Source: Bacillus sp. FJAT-27225
GTDB lineage: Bacteria; Bacillota; Bacilli; Bacillales; Cytobacillaceae
Reading direction: 5' to 3'
DNA: 64,000 nucleotides
Assembly (NCBI RefSeq): GCF_001685025.1
Contig: NZ_MAYU01000012.1
Location: 918,467 to 982,466 of the forward strand
Of the stretch, positions 1-7,871 are shown one piece after another. The position numbers were made by a program, and so were the translations under genes. Positions within the stretch are counted from its first letter, which is position 1. Each line of letters opens with the position of its first letter. The notes below the pieces were generated by a model that worked only from the letters and a program-made list of their open reading frames with translations, ran no database searches and was not told the origin of the DNA.

Positions 1-155
1 TCTTCGCGGTACATCATTTTAATGAATGTCGATTTACCCGCTCCGCTTGGCCCGACAACATAGACGAATTCGCCCTGGTTGATTTTGATATCTATACCAT
101 TAACAGCTGTTACGCCATTTGGATACTTCTTATAAACGCTCTGCATTTCTATCAT
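1..155 (-). CDS. ftsE: FtsE, cell-division ABC transporter ATPase (5' part only)
   Basis: The first 51 codons are present; the rest lies beyond the window start. The translation begins MIEMQSVYKKYPNG and contains a Walker A box GPSGAGKST at about residues 36-44, as in FtsE, the ATPase partner of FtsX. FtsEX is a membrane complex that controls peptidoglycan hydrolases (CwlO in B. subtilis). The start is the ATG at 153-155, preceded by AAGGTGA eight bases upstream. In B. subtilis ftsE lies next to cccB, as here, which supports the call. Sure of the ABC ATPase class and fairly sure of FtsE from context. Confidence 0.9.
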   Translation of the reverse strand, partial: MIEMQSVYKKYPNGVTAVNGIDIKINQGEFVYVVGPSGAGKSTFIKMMYRE

Positions 156-483
156 TTAATTAATCACCTTACTAGTTTTTGTCCAAAGCTTGATGACTGA
201 ACCGGTTGACAATATTCTTGTATATCTGACAAAAAACCCTTGTGTATCTGTAACACAAACCCATTATACCATTCAAATCGTGTAAAAAAAGGGGTAGAAA
301 TATTACAGTTTCTTTTCAAAGAGAAGATTTTATGACATTTTTATCCTCCATCGGACAAATAATCCAGTGTTTTTTTCTTTAAAAATAATATTGTTTTTTA
401 AATTTTAATAGTGTCTTCATAGTAAAAATAGGGTTTGAAAGGAAAGATTGCTTTTCTTGTATATCATTTCATCTCTAGTCAAT

Positions 484-516
484 ATGACAAAGAGATGACA
501 AAGAGATGACAAAGTC
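484..516. repeat. Short direct repeat, 11-bp unit x3
   Basis: The unit ATGACAAAGAG is repeated exactly twice (484-494 and 495-505), then a third partial copy ATGACAAAG runs into the small palindrome ACAAAGTCTTTGT. It lies upstream of ftsE. It could be a regulator-binding array or simple slippage; nothing in the sequence decides between these. Confidence 0.7.
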
Positions 517-608
517 TTTGTGACGAGCTTGTGAAATTTTTTCGAGAAGGCGTTTACAATTGAAAATTGTTATTCTTTTTTACTTTACAACTTCTTTTTT
601 ATCAATAT

Positions 609-636
609 AAAAACGCCCTGCCTTTCGACAGAGCGT
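609..636 (-). terminator. Likely terminator of cccB
   Basis: On the minus strand an eight-base stem with one mismatch, ACGCTCTG with CAGGGCGT, is followed by TTTT. It lies 150 bases past the cccB stop, on the far side of the inserted structured repeat, which suggests that the element landed between gene and terminator. Confidence 0.6.
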
Positions 637-650
637 CCAAACTCATCCCG

Positions 651-790
651 CATTAACGGGCTGTAATAATCCCCACCTAGCCCTAAGAATAATCGAAGAA
701 GCTTTGGTGGGGACAACAGCCCGTAAAAGCCCGATTGGTTCAACTAACAATCAGTGGGAAAGACACCCACTGATTGAAGTTTCACTTTAT
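651..790 (+). repeat. Structured repeat element, copy 1 (IS200/IS605 right-end / omega-RNA-like)
   Basis: A 140-nt element shared with 32938-33079. An outer stem pairs ACGGGCTGT with ACAGCCCGT around an inner CCCCACC/GGTGGGG stem. A 40-nt block identical in both copies follows, then a hairpin with the perfect 11-bp stem CAATCAGTGGG/CCCACTGATTG, then the shared tail AAGTTTCACTTTAT, after which the copies diverge. A subterminal hairpin about 14 nt before a fixed end is the layout of IS200/IS605-family right ends, which overlap the TnpB omega RNA. No transposase or TnpB gene is present. The repeat is seen; the family assignment is inference. Confidence 0.6.
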
Positions 791-1092
791 TTCTTTTCGG
801 ATAACCATTCGGCAACCTTTGATGCTTCTTCACCTTTATAGAGACCAGGAGGCATGCCGCCTTTTCCATCCACGATGATTTTCTCAATTTCTTCTTTCGA
901 GTATTTGCTGCCTACTTTCGTAAGGGCTGGAAAATTCCCGCCAGTCAAATCCACACCATGGCAGCCTGAACATTTTTGTTCATACAGTTTTTGTGGATCT
1001 GCGCTTGCAGTATCGCCGCCGCCACTATCCCCTCCGCAAGCAGCGAGTACCAAGGAAGCTCCCATCAATAAGCCAACCAGCTTTTTCTTCAT
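787..1092 (-). CDS. cccB: Cytochrome c-551, membrane lipoprotein
   Basis: A 101-residue lipoprotein. The N-terminus [11 protein letters not shown] leads to a lipobox LAAC at residues 17-20, then a Gly/Ser-rich linker and a single class I cytochrome c domain with one heme motif CSGCH at about 41-45 and a later Met (GMPPG) suited as axial ligand. It matches B. subtilis CccB in size and layout: a small c-type cytochrome anchored outside the membrane that carries electrons to terminal oxidases. The gene lies between ftsE and yvjA, as in B. subtilis. Its stop codon sits inside the last bases of the structured repeat element, so that element now forms the gene's 3' border. Confidence 0.93.
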   Translation of the reverse strand: MKKKLVGLLMGASLVLAACGGDSGGGDTASADPQKLYEQKCSGCHGVDLTGGNFPALTKVGSKYSKEEIEKIIVDGKGGMPPGLYKGEEASKVAEWLSEKK

Positions 1093-1142
1093 ATATTTAA
1101 CTCCTTTGGCAAGATAATCAACCTTAGTTCATTATACCAAGA

Positions 1143-2009
1143 CTACTCCCGTTTGAAACCCTCGCCAAGCACCTCAGCAGCATCCATTACAATGACAAAC
1201 GCAGCTGGGTCAATAGTTTTGACTAATTGTTTCAAATTTGTGAACTCTAATTGGTCAACCACACACATCAGCACCGGTTTTTCTGTATCGGTATATCCTC
1301 CGAATGCAGAAAGCCTTGTTACACCCCGGTCAATTTTCGTAAGAATCCCCTGGCGGACTTCCTCCTGCTTACTGGTAATAATCATCGCCATTTTTGAGTT
1401 GCCAAAGCCGACCTGCACGAGGTCTATCGTTTTACTCGTGACATACAATGCAATCAATGCATACAGGCCCCGTTCAATATCAAATATAAGACAGGCCGCA
1501 AGGACAATGAGTCCGTCAATCAATACAACGCATCGGCCAAGCGTCATGCCTGTATACTTATGAATGATTTGCGCAGCCAAGTCGGTCCCTCCTGTTGAGG
1601 CCTTCCCTCGAAAGACAATTCCAAGCCCCAACCCGACACCAATTCCACCAAACAATGCCCCAAGGAGGGGATCCGCTGTCCATGGTTCAAGATGTGCTGA
1701 CGCAAAAACAACCAACGGGAGGAAAACTGTCCCAACCAGTGTCTTAATGCCAAACTGTTTTCCAAGCAGCAGAACACCTGCAATGAACAGGGGGATATTC
1801 AATGACCATTGGACAAACGCAGGCTCCCACCCGAAGACTGCATCCAGGATAGTGGATATCCCGCTCACACCACCGGAAGCAATCCGGTTCGGGAGCAGGA
1901 AAAGGTTAAATGACAGGGCAATAACCGCTGAGCCCGTAAGTATGTATATATATTCCATAATTTTTTGTGCTGGGGTTACGGTCAAACCGCGTTTCCTTCT
2001 TTTTCTCAC
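1143..2009 (-). CDS. yvjA: YitT/YvjA-family membrane protein with DUF2179 domain
   Basis: A 288-residue protein with a basic N-terminus (MRKRRKRG), about five to six hydrophobic segments between residues 17 and 200 (YitT, formerly DUF161) and a soluble C-terminal DUF2179 domain of about 80 residues. The start is a GTG at 2007-2009 with AGAGGTG seven bases upstream. B. subtilis yvjA occupies the same place between cccB and prfB. The biochemical role of the family is unknown. The GGVSGISTIL and GKASTGGTDL segments are typical family motifs. Confidence 0.9.
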   Translation of the reverse strand: MRKRRKRGLTVTPAQKIMEYIYILTGSAVIALSFNLFLLPNRIASGGVSGISTILDAVFGWEPAFVQWSLNIPLFIAGVLLLGKQFGIKTLVGTVFLPLVVFASAHLEPWTADPLLGALFGGIGVGLGLGIVFRGKASTGGTDLAAQIIHKYTGMTLGRCVVLIDGLIVLAACLIFDIERGLYALIALYVTSKTIDLVQVGFGNSKMAMIITSKQEEVRQGILTKIDRGVTRLSAFGGYTDTEKPVLMCVVDQLEFTNLKQLVKTIDPAAFVIVMDAAEVLGEGFKRE

Positions 2010-2193
2010 ACATATGCACCTCTTACTTACTTCCTAATGAAAAACATGCCCATTAATAAGGCCTTTTTGATTATACCATCACAGGGGTGGTAAACATAAT
2101 GTTACAAAAGGAAACGAATACTGATTCCACCCTTATCAAGCATCTTAACCAAACCTCTACACGCTATACTTGCACTTAAAGGAGGTGAAACAA

Positions 2194-2472
2194 ATGGAAG
2201 AGTTAATGAAAAAATTTATGGCAGAGATGACGGGACAATTCGAACAGGTCAACAAGCACTTTGAAAAAATGGACCAACGTTTAATTGGCATCGACAAGCG
2301 GCTGAATGGAATGGATATCCGTCTAAATGTCATAGACAGCAGATTAAATGTAGTAGACACCAGGTTAAATGGGATTGATTCCCGCATTGATGACTTAACA
2401 GATGCAGTCAATAATCAGGCATCCGAATTCAGGAGCAACTTTAAGCTTGGAAACGAAAATGGGGCAGCATGA
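2194..2472 (+). CDS. Small heptad-repeat coiled-coil protein
   Basis: A 92-residue protein of unknown function. The start is the ATG at 2194 because AAAGGAGGTG lies directly upstream; a TTG eight codons earlier has no such site. From about residue 30 the sequence is built of exact seven-residue units of the form IDxRLNx (for example IDKRLNG, MDIRLNV, IDSRLNV, VDTRLNG, IDSRIDD), a long amphipathic coiled coil with Ile/Met/Val and Leu at core positions. It has no signal peptide or membrane segment. Similar short repeat proteins occur in bacilli and phages; no function can be given. Confidence 0.75.
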   Translation: MEELMKKFMAEMTGQFEQVNKHFEKMDQRLIGIDKRLNGMDIRLNVIDSRLNVVDTRLNGIDSRIDDLTDAVNNQASEFRSNFKLGNENGAA

Positions 2473-2565
2473 CCACATGTTCCCTGCAGACCGCCTCCAA
2501 TAAAGTCCCCTCTAAAGACCTCAAAGGCTTCAACTTCTCCGGCAAAATAAAATTCAAATAAAAGC

Positions 2566-2606
2566 AAAAAGCCTTTGCCGGCAGAGAACAGCGGCAAAGG
2601 CTTTAT
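2566..2606. terminator. Bidirectional terminator between the coiled-coil gene and prfB
   Basis: A 13-bp stem AAAGCCTTTGCCG / CGGCAAAGGCTTT surrounds an 11-base loop, with AT-rich flanks on both sides. It lies at the ends of two convergent genes and can serve both. Confidence 0.8.
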
Positions 2607-2631
2607 TATATTCTAAGGGTACTTTTAAAAA

Positions 2632-3733
2632 CTAGGATAGCTTCGACCTTAAATAAGCATCGATAAACTGGTCAAGGTCACCGTCCATGACGGCTTGAAC
2701 ATTGCCGGATTCCGTTCCAGTCCTGTGGTCTTTTACCATTGAATAAGGATGGAATACATAGGAGCGGATTTGGCTGCCCCAGCCAATTTCCTTCTGTTCT
2801 CCGCGAATCTCGGCAAGCTGCTTTTCCTTTTCCTCAATCTGGCGCTGAAGTAGCTTCGCCTTTAGCATGTTCATTGCGCGCTCACGGTTTTTGATTTGAG
2901 AGCGTTCCGTCTGGCAGGTTACAACGACACCAGTCGGAATGTGAGTGATCCTTACCGCTGAATCGGTTGTATTGACATGCTGGCCTCCCGCACCGCTAGA
3001 GCGGTACGTATCAATTTTCAAATCGTCGGTCCGAATGTCAATATCAACATCATCGCTAAGCTCAGGCATGACTTCGCACGATACAAACGATGTATGGCGC
3101 CGCCCCGATGAATCAAACGGTGAGATTCGTACCAAGCGGTGAACGCCTTTCTCAGCCTTCAAATAGCCATAGGCATTATGCCCTTTGATTGAAAGCGTAA
3201 CACTCTTGATTCCAGCTTCATCACCCGGAAGGTAGTCAAGCGTTTCGACCTTGTACCCGCGTTTTTCAGCCCAGCGTGTATACATCCGCAGAAGCATGGA
3301 TCCCCAGTCCTGGGACTCGGTACCGCCAGCGCCAGGATGAAGTTCAAGTATTGCATTATTTTTATCATAAGGCTCGCTCAGGAGCATTTCCAATTCGTAA
3401 TCATCAAGCCTTGAAGTAAGCTCGGCAAGCTCCTCTTTAAGCTCGGCCATTAGCTCTTCATCGGGCTCTTCCTTCAAAAGCTCGAATGTCACTTCCAGAT
3501 TCTCATACGATTCATTCATCTCAACGAATGCATGAACCTGGTCCTTAAGGGCATTTGCCTCGTTAATAACCTTTTGCGCGGCTTCCTGCTCATTCCAGAA
3601 GTCCGGGTGCAGCATTTCATTATCGAGCTGCGCTATCCGCGCTTCCTTTTCCTCGAGGTCAAAGAGACCCCCTAAAGCCCGCTAATCGCTTAGCTGTTTT
3701 CTCCAACTCATGTCTAATATCTGCCATTTCCAT
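2632..3733 (-). CDS. prfB: Peptide chain release factor 2, with programmed +1 frameshift
   Basis: RF2 releases peptides at UGA and UAA codons. The gene is in two frames. It starts at the ATG at 3731-3733 (AGGTG six bases upstream) and reads 24 codons to an in-frame TGA at 3659-3661. The sequence AGGGGG (3668-3673) followed by TCTCTTTGAC is the classic RF2 frameshift site, with an internal Shine-Dalgarno-like element before CUU UGA. After the +1 shift, translation continues at GAC to the stop at 2632, giving 366 residues, the B. subtilis length. The GGQ catalytic loop (SGAGGQHVN) and the SPF stop-recognition motif (RISPFDSSG) are both present. In B. subtilis prfB follows secA; here secA is 14 kb away and inverted. 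Confidence 0.96.
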
Positions 3734-3840
3734 ATCGATCACCTCATAATGCTTTCCGTAAGAATTATCATTATACAGTATATCGTGTTACCGCCGGAAT
3801 GCCAAAGGCTGTGGTAAAAAAAGGTTGAGGGCTAGGGCAT

Positions 3841-5388
3841 TCATTCCCTCTCTTCCCGTTGGAAAGTGGAAATCGCGTCAAACTGCTCCTTCAAAGTGCT
3901 ATAAAGAGACATATAGATAGTATGGAACCGTTCATATACCTGTTTGTTCCTTTCAATTGGGTAATGCTCTGTCCTGATCGTAACCATCTTTTTCACGTCT
4001 TCCAATGACTCGATATAGCCTAACGCATATAAAGCCAGGGTAGCTGCACCAAGACCTGATCCTTCATGGCTTTCCAGGACGGAAACAGGCTTGCCTGAAA
4101 CATCCGCCAAAATTTGCCTCCAAACTTCCGACTGCGCAAATCCACCCGATACCCTTATCCGATCAGGTTTTCCCGCCATGTTTTCCAAAAGGACACCGAC
4201 ACTGTATACAGCATATATAATCCCCTCAAGGACCGCACGGATAAAATGCTCCTTTCGGTGGGTAAGTGTAATGCCGATAAATGCACCACGGGTATTTGCA
4301 TCCCACATAGGCGCCCTTTCCCCTGAAAGGTAAGGGAGGAATATCAATCCTTCTGCACCGGCAGGAATGGCAGCAGCCTTCTCGATCAGCACATCGTACG
4401 GATCTTTCCCCAGGCTCGCCGCCTCTTCAATAACACCACTAGCCAACTGGTCCCGCAGCCACCTTAGCGCGATTCCTCCATTATTAACAGGCCCGCCAAT
4501 CACCCATTTTCCATCAGCAAGATAATAACAAAAGGTCCGCCCCTTTGGTTCGAGAAGCGGTTTGTTTACAACGGTCCTGATTGCCCCACTTGTCCCGATT
4601 GTTACCGCATATTCCCTTTCATTGATTGCACCCACGCCAAGATTAGCAAGAACGCCATCACTGGCCCCTACTATGATTGGCAGGTCGGCAGGAATCCCCA
4701 TTGTCTCAGCAGCTGTCTTTTCCATATTCCTATAAAACGCCGTTGTTGGCACAGGTTTGGACAATTTATCTTTGGAAAGTTCAAGCAGTTCCAAGACCTT
4801 ATCATCCCAGTCCAGCTCTTCCAGATTAAACAGGCCTGATGTCGAGGCAATTGAATAATCAACAATATAGTCCCCAAACCACTTCCACATCACATATTCT
4901 TTCATTGAAATCCATTTGCTCGCCTGTTCATACAAAGCCGGCTGTTCGTATTTCATCCATAGCAGCTTGCTAAGAGGCGACATCGGATGGATAGGGGTTC
5001 CAGTCCTTCTATAAATATCAAGTCCATTCCATTCCGCTTTTAACTTTTCGGCATAGTAATGGCTCCTGTTATCAGCCCAAATGATACAATTGGTGAGCGG
5101 CTGTCCGTTTTCATCGACTGCCATGATGCTGTGCATCGCGGCTGAAATGCCAATTGCAATTAGTTCACCAGTATCGATTTTCGATTTTTTTATTACTTCC
5201 CTAATCGATTCCAATATCGCTGTATAAATCTGTTCAGGATTCTGTTCTGCCCAGTCGGGTTTGGGATGAGTAATTGGATATTCCACTGCAGCAGAAGAAA
5301 CCTGCCAGCCCTCTTTTGAAAATAAGGAGGCCTTCGTTGAGGTTGTTCCAATATCCAGGCCGATAACATACTTTTTATGTATTTCCAT
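3841..5388 (-). CDS. gntK: FGGY-family sugar kinase, probably gluconokinase
   Basis: A 515-residue cytosolic kinase. The N-terminal phosphate-binding motif IGLDIGTTSTKA and the C-terminal ATPase lobe (IRVSGGFAQSEVW) place it in the FGGY family. The segment RTGTPIHPMSPLSKLLWM is typical of bacillus gluconokinase GntK, which makes 6-phosphogluconate. A longer reading from an upstream GTG is possible, but GGGGAAGG lies just before the ATG at 5386-5388, so that start was chosen. No gluconate permease or GntR regulator adjoins it, so the substrate is less certain than the family; xylulose or a related polyol is possible. Confidence 0.8.
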   Translation of the reverse strand: MEIHKKYVIGLDIGTTSTKASLFSKEGWQVSSAAVEYPITHPKPDWAEQNPEQIYTAILESIREVIKKSKIDTGELIAIGISAAMHSIMAVDENGQPLTNCIIWADNRSHYYAEKLKAEWNGLDIYRRTGTPIHPMSPLSKLLWMKYEQPALYEQASKWISMKEYVMWKWFGDYIVDYSIASTSGLFNLEELDWDDKVLELLELSKDKLSKPVPTTAFYRNMEKTAAETMGIPADLPIIVGASDGVLANLGVGAINEREYAVTIGTSGAIRTVVNKPLLEPKGRTFCYYLADGKWVIGGPVNNGGIALRWLRDQLASGVIEEAASLGKDPYDVLIEKAAAIPAGAEGLIFLPYLSGERAPMWDANTRGAFIGITLTHRKEHFIRAVLEGIIYAVYSVGVLLENMAGKPDRIRVSGGFAQSEVWRQILADVSGKPVSVLESHEGSGLGAATLALYALGYIESLEDVKKMVTIRTEHYPIERNKQVYERFHTIYMSLYSTLKEQFDAISTFQREERE

Positions 5389-5590
5389 GGGTTTTCCTTC
5401 CCCGCTTTCAGGCACGAAATAGAATAGTAGTATGATAAACTACATTCACTTAAAATTAGTATATCAAACATCTTCTTCTTAAAGGAAATCCGCTTTGCAA
5501 ACCTATTTTAAAAGCAGGATTCTTTTTTCGGATATCGAAATGATGTAAATAAGGAAAACTATTATTTACTATAATAAAGGAGGAAAAACA

Positions 5591-6442
5591 ATGACCTTCT
5601 CGATTGTTGGGTTTGATCCTGTTGAAAAAGAATGGGGAATTGCGGTACAATCTAAATTTCTTGGCGTAGGAGCAGTTGTACCATGGGCAAAAGCGGGTGT
5701 CGGTGCAGTAGCGACCCAATCCTATGCAAATACTGCATACGGGCCCCGCGCACTCGAGCTGATGGCCGAAGGAAAATCCGCGGAAGAAGCGTTGAAGCTC
5801 ATCCTCGAGGATGACAGGGAAAGGGAAATGCGCCAGGTTGGACTGATTGATGCAAATGGAAACGCCGCCACGTTTACAGGCTCACAATGCTATAAGTGGG
5901 CTGGCGGGTTAACAGGGCCCAATTTTGCAGCTCAAGGAAACATTCTTGTTGATGAAAAAACTGTGGCCAAAATGGCTGAAACATTTATCTCTGCTAGCGG
6001 AACACTTGCAGAGCGATTGCTTGCGGCCCTTGATGCTGGCCAGGAGGCTGGAGGGGATTCGCGCGGGCAGCAGTCGGCAGCGCTTTTGATTGTAAAAGAG
6101 CGCGGCGGCTATGGCGGCTTCAACGATCGCTATATCGATCTTCGGGTCGATGACCATCCAGCGCCAATTAAGGAACTTATCCGTATTTACGGACTCCAGC
6201 AGCTTTATTTTGCCCCATCCAGGCCTGAGAGAATTGTCCCGATTGATGGGAATGTTGAAACAGAATTGGTTGAGCATCTCGGCAGACTCGGATATTTCAA
6301 GACCAACTTCGCGGGCAAGGAGGATATCCAAAAGGCTTTGACCTCCTACCTTCACACCGAAAATTTTGAAATGCGGGAGCAGGAAACAGGGATGATTGAC
6401 CTGGACGTGCTCGATTATATGAAACTACAGCAGCAGAAATAG
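5591..6442 (+). CDS. DUF1028 family protein (Ntn-hydrolase-like fold)
   Basis: A 283-residue cytosolic protein. The N-terminus MTFSIVGFDP and the GAVATQSYAN and NAATFTGSQC motifs are characteristic of DUF1028. The last 70 or so residues form the extra C-terminal domain seen in longer members, annotated as a putative peptidoglycan-binding region. An excellent AAAGGAGGAAAAACA site precedes the ATG. The reaction is not established. It is followed 17 bases later by two chromate-transporter-type genes on the same strand, so the three probably form one operon ended by the hairpin at 7546. Confidence 0.88.
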   Translation: MTFSIVGFDPVEKEWGIAVQSKFLGVGAVVPWAKAGVGAVATQSYANTAYGPRALELMAEGKSAEEALKLILEDDREREMRQVGLIDANGNAATFTGSQCYKWAGGLTGPNFAAQGNILVDEKTVAKMAETFISASGTLAERLLAALDAGQEAGGDSRGQQSAALLIVKERGGYGGFNDRYIDLRVDDHPAPIKELIRIYGLQQLYFAPSRPERIVPIDGNVETELVEHLGRLGYFKTNFAGKEDIQKALTSYLHTENFEMREQETGMIDLDVLDYMKLQQQK

Positions 6443-6459
6443 AAATGAGATGACAGTAA

Positions 6460-7014
6460 ATGAAACAAGCAGATTTATTCATGGCTTTCTTCCGGGTCGG
6501 CATGCTCGGATATGGAGGCGGGCCTTCATCCATCCCGCTAGTTCAAAAGGAAGTCGTCAGCCGGTACAAATGGATGAGTGCGGATGAGTTTGGTGATGTC
6601 CTCGCATTGGCCAATGCACTCCCCGGCCCGATCGTGACAAAACTAGCCGGATACGTCGGATACCGGATAGCCGGATATCTTGGCATGATTAATGCTGTTC
6701 TGGCAACAATTCTCCCAACCATTTTCTTGATGATTTTCCTTCTGACCGGGCTCAATGCCCTCAAGGACGAGCCATGGGTAAGCGGTGCCGCAAGCGCCGT
6801 CGTTCCAGTTGTCGCCGTCATGCTTTTGACAATGACATGGGAATTTATAAAAAAATCAGTTGGTTCGAAGCTTGGAAAAATTTGGACCGCCATTCTCGTC
6901 GTTGCAAGCTTTGTGCTGCTTGAAGCACTCGGTGTCCATCCTGCTATCATTATCTTCACCCTCCTTCTTGGTGCACTTCTTATGAAGGACAAAAAGGAGG
7001 AAGGCAAAGCATGA
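6460..7014 (+). CDS. Chromate transporter family, short-chain N-type subunit
   Basis: A 184-residue membrane protein with about five to six hydrophobic segments. The family signature FFRVGMLGYGGGPSSIPL is at residues 10-27 and NALPGPIVTKLAGYVGY follows. Short CHR proteins occur as adjacent pairs that together equal one long ChrA; B. subtilis YwrB/YwrA are the counterparts. Its last codons overlap the next gene by four bases (ATGA), which implies translational coupling. Chromate export is the family name; the physiological anion cannot be read from the sequence. Confidence 0.88.
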   Translation: MKQADLFMAFFRVGMLGYGGGPSSIPLVQKEVVSRYKWMSADEFGDVLALANALPGPIVTKLAGYVGYRIAGYLGMINAVLATILPTIFLMIFLLTGLNALKDEPWVSGAASAVVPVVAVMLLTMTWEFIKKSVGSKLGKIWTAILVVASFVLLEALGVHPAIIIFTLLLGALLMKDKKEEGKA

Positions 7015-7541
7015 TTTACCTTAAAATCTTCTGGGCCTTTTTCCTGCCAGGCATCCTTGGCTACGGCGGCGGCCCGTCTTCCATCCCGCTTATTGAAGCG
7101 GAAGTTGTCGACCGATACGAGTGGATGTCAACAAGCGAGTTCTCCGAGGTTCTGGCGATGGGAAATGCACTGCCGGGACCGATTGCAACGAAAATGGCAG
7201 GTTATATCGGTTTTGAGGTCGGCGGAGTTTTTGGCGCTGTGGTCGCTGTGTTTGCCAGTGTCGCTCCGTCACTTGTACTGATGATCGGCCTTCTCAGTCT
7301 GCTTCTCCGGCACAAGGAATCACCAAAGGTTAAGAGGATGACAATGATTGTCCGCCCTGTCATTGCGGCTCTTCTTGGGGTTATGGCATGGGATTTCTTT
7401 GTCGAGTCGTATCAGGGTCCGGGGTTGCTGCACACGATTGTGCTCGCTGGTGCAAGCCTGTTGTTGATGGAAAAACTGAACGTCCATCCTGCTTATGTTA
7501 TTGTGGGGAGTTTGGTATATGGGGCGATATTACTTGGCTAA
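7011..7541 (+). CDS. Chromate transporter family, short-chain second subunit
   Basis: A 176-residue partner of the preceding gene with the same signature (FFLPGILGYGGGPSSIPL) and ALPGPIATKMAGYIGF, and five to six membrane segments. The pair probably forms a heterodimer with antiparallel halves, as known for other short CHR pairs. It is translationally coupled through the ATGA overlap and is the last gene of the DUF1028 operon, being followed directly by a strong terminator. Confidence 0.88.
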   Translation: MIYLKIFWAFFLPGILGYGGGPSSIPLIEAEVVDRYEWMSTSEFSEVLAMGNALPGPIATKMAGYIGFEVGGVFGAVVAVFASVAPSLVLMIGLLSLLLRHKESPKVKRMTMIVRPVIAALLGVMAWDFFVESYQGPGLLHTIVLAGASLLLMEKLNVHPAYVIVGSLVYGAILLG

Positions 7542-7871
7542 TTTGAAACCGAAAGGCGGATGCCTTTCGGTTTTTTTATGCTGTATAAATCGACAAGATT
7601 AAAATCTTCCGACAGGGGCTGGCAAAAAATTTCCCGGGAAAGGATGTTTTTACGTTAGGATTAGTGTAAATTAGACAGATTATTTGAATCGATTAAAAGC
7701 CGCTCTTACACCTAAAGATCTTGCCTCTACGGGAATATATAGTGAAGCCTCGAAGCCTCATTTCTCCCTAATTTCACAGTATAGTTTTGACAAAATATAT
7801 AAAGTTTTCACAATGTATCCATATTAGGAAGGTGGCGTCTGGTAAAATAGGAACTGAATGGGAGGTTTGCC
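7542..7871. other. Intergenic region upstream of the plus-strand decaheme gene
   Basis: About 330 bases. It starts with the terminator at 7546 and otherwise carries only control sequence for the decaheme gene. A TTGACA at about 7787 lies in an AT-rich stretch 80 bases before the start codon, but no good -10 is at the usual spacing. The gene start itself has GGGAGGTTTGCC before ATG. No open reading frame is credible. Confidence 0.5.
7546..7578 (+). terminator. Terminator of the chromate-transporter operon
   Basis: A 12-bp stem AAACCGAAAGGC / GCCTTTCGGTTT with a GGAT loop is followed by a run of T on the plus strand. It starts a few bases past the stop codon. Confidence 0.9.

Larger units (their letters stand above)
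156..786. other. ftsE-cccB intergenic region
   Basis: About 630 bases without a gene. It is AT-rich from about 200 to 600. It holds a three-unit 11-bp direct repeat (484-516), a terminator-like hairpin for cccB (609-636) and a 140-nt structured repeat element (651-790) that runs into the cccB stop codon. The promoter of ftsE should lie here, but no clear -35/-10 pair could be chosen. Confidence 0.6.

Noticed and set aside
3159-3735. prfB as a frameshifted pseudogene
   Set aside because: The frame change lies exactly at the conserved programmed site AGGGGG...CTTTGAC, and the combined length equals the B. subtilis protein.
7780-7820. Sigma-A promoter of the plus-strand decaheme
   Set aside because: TTGACA is present but the hexamer at the 17-base spacing (ACAATG) is poor, so no promoter was called.
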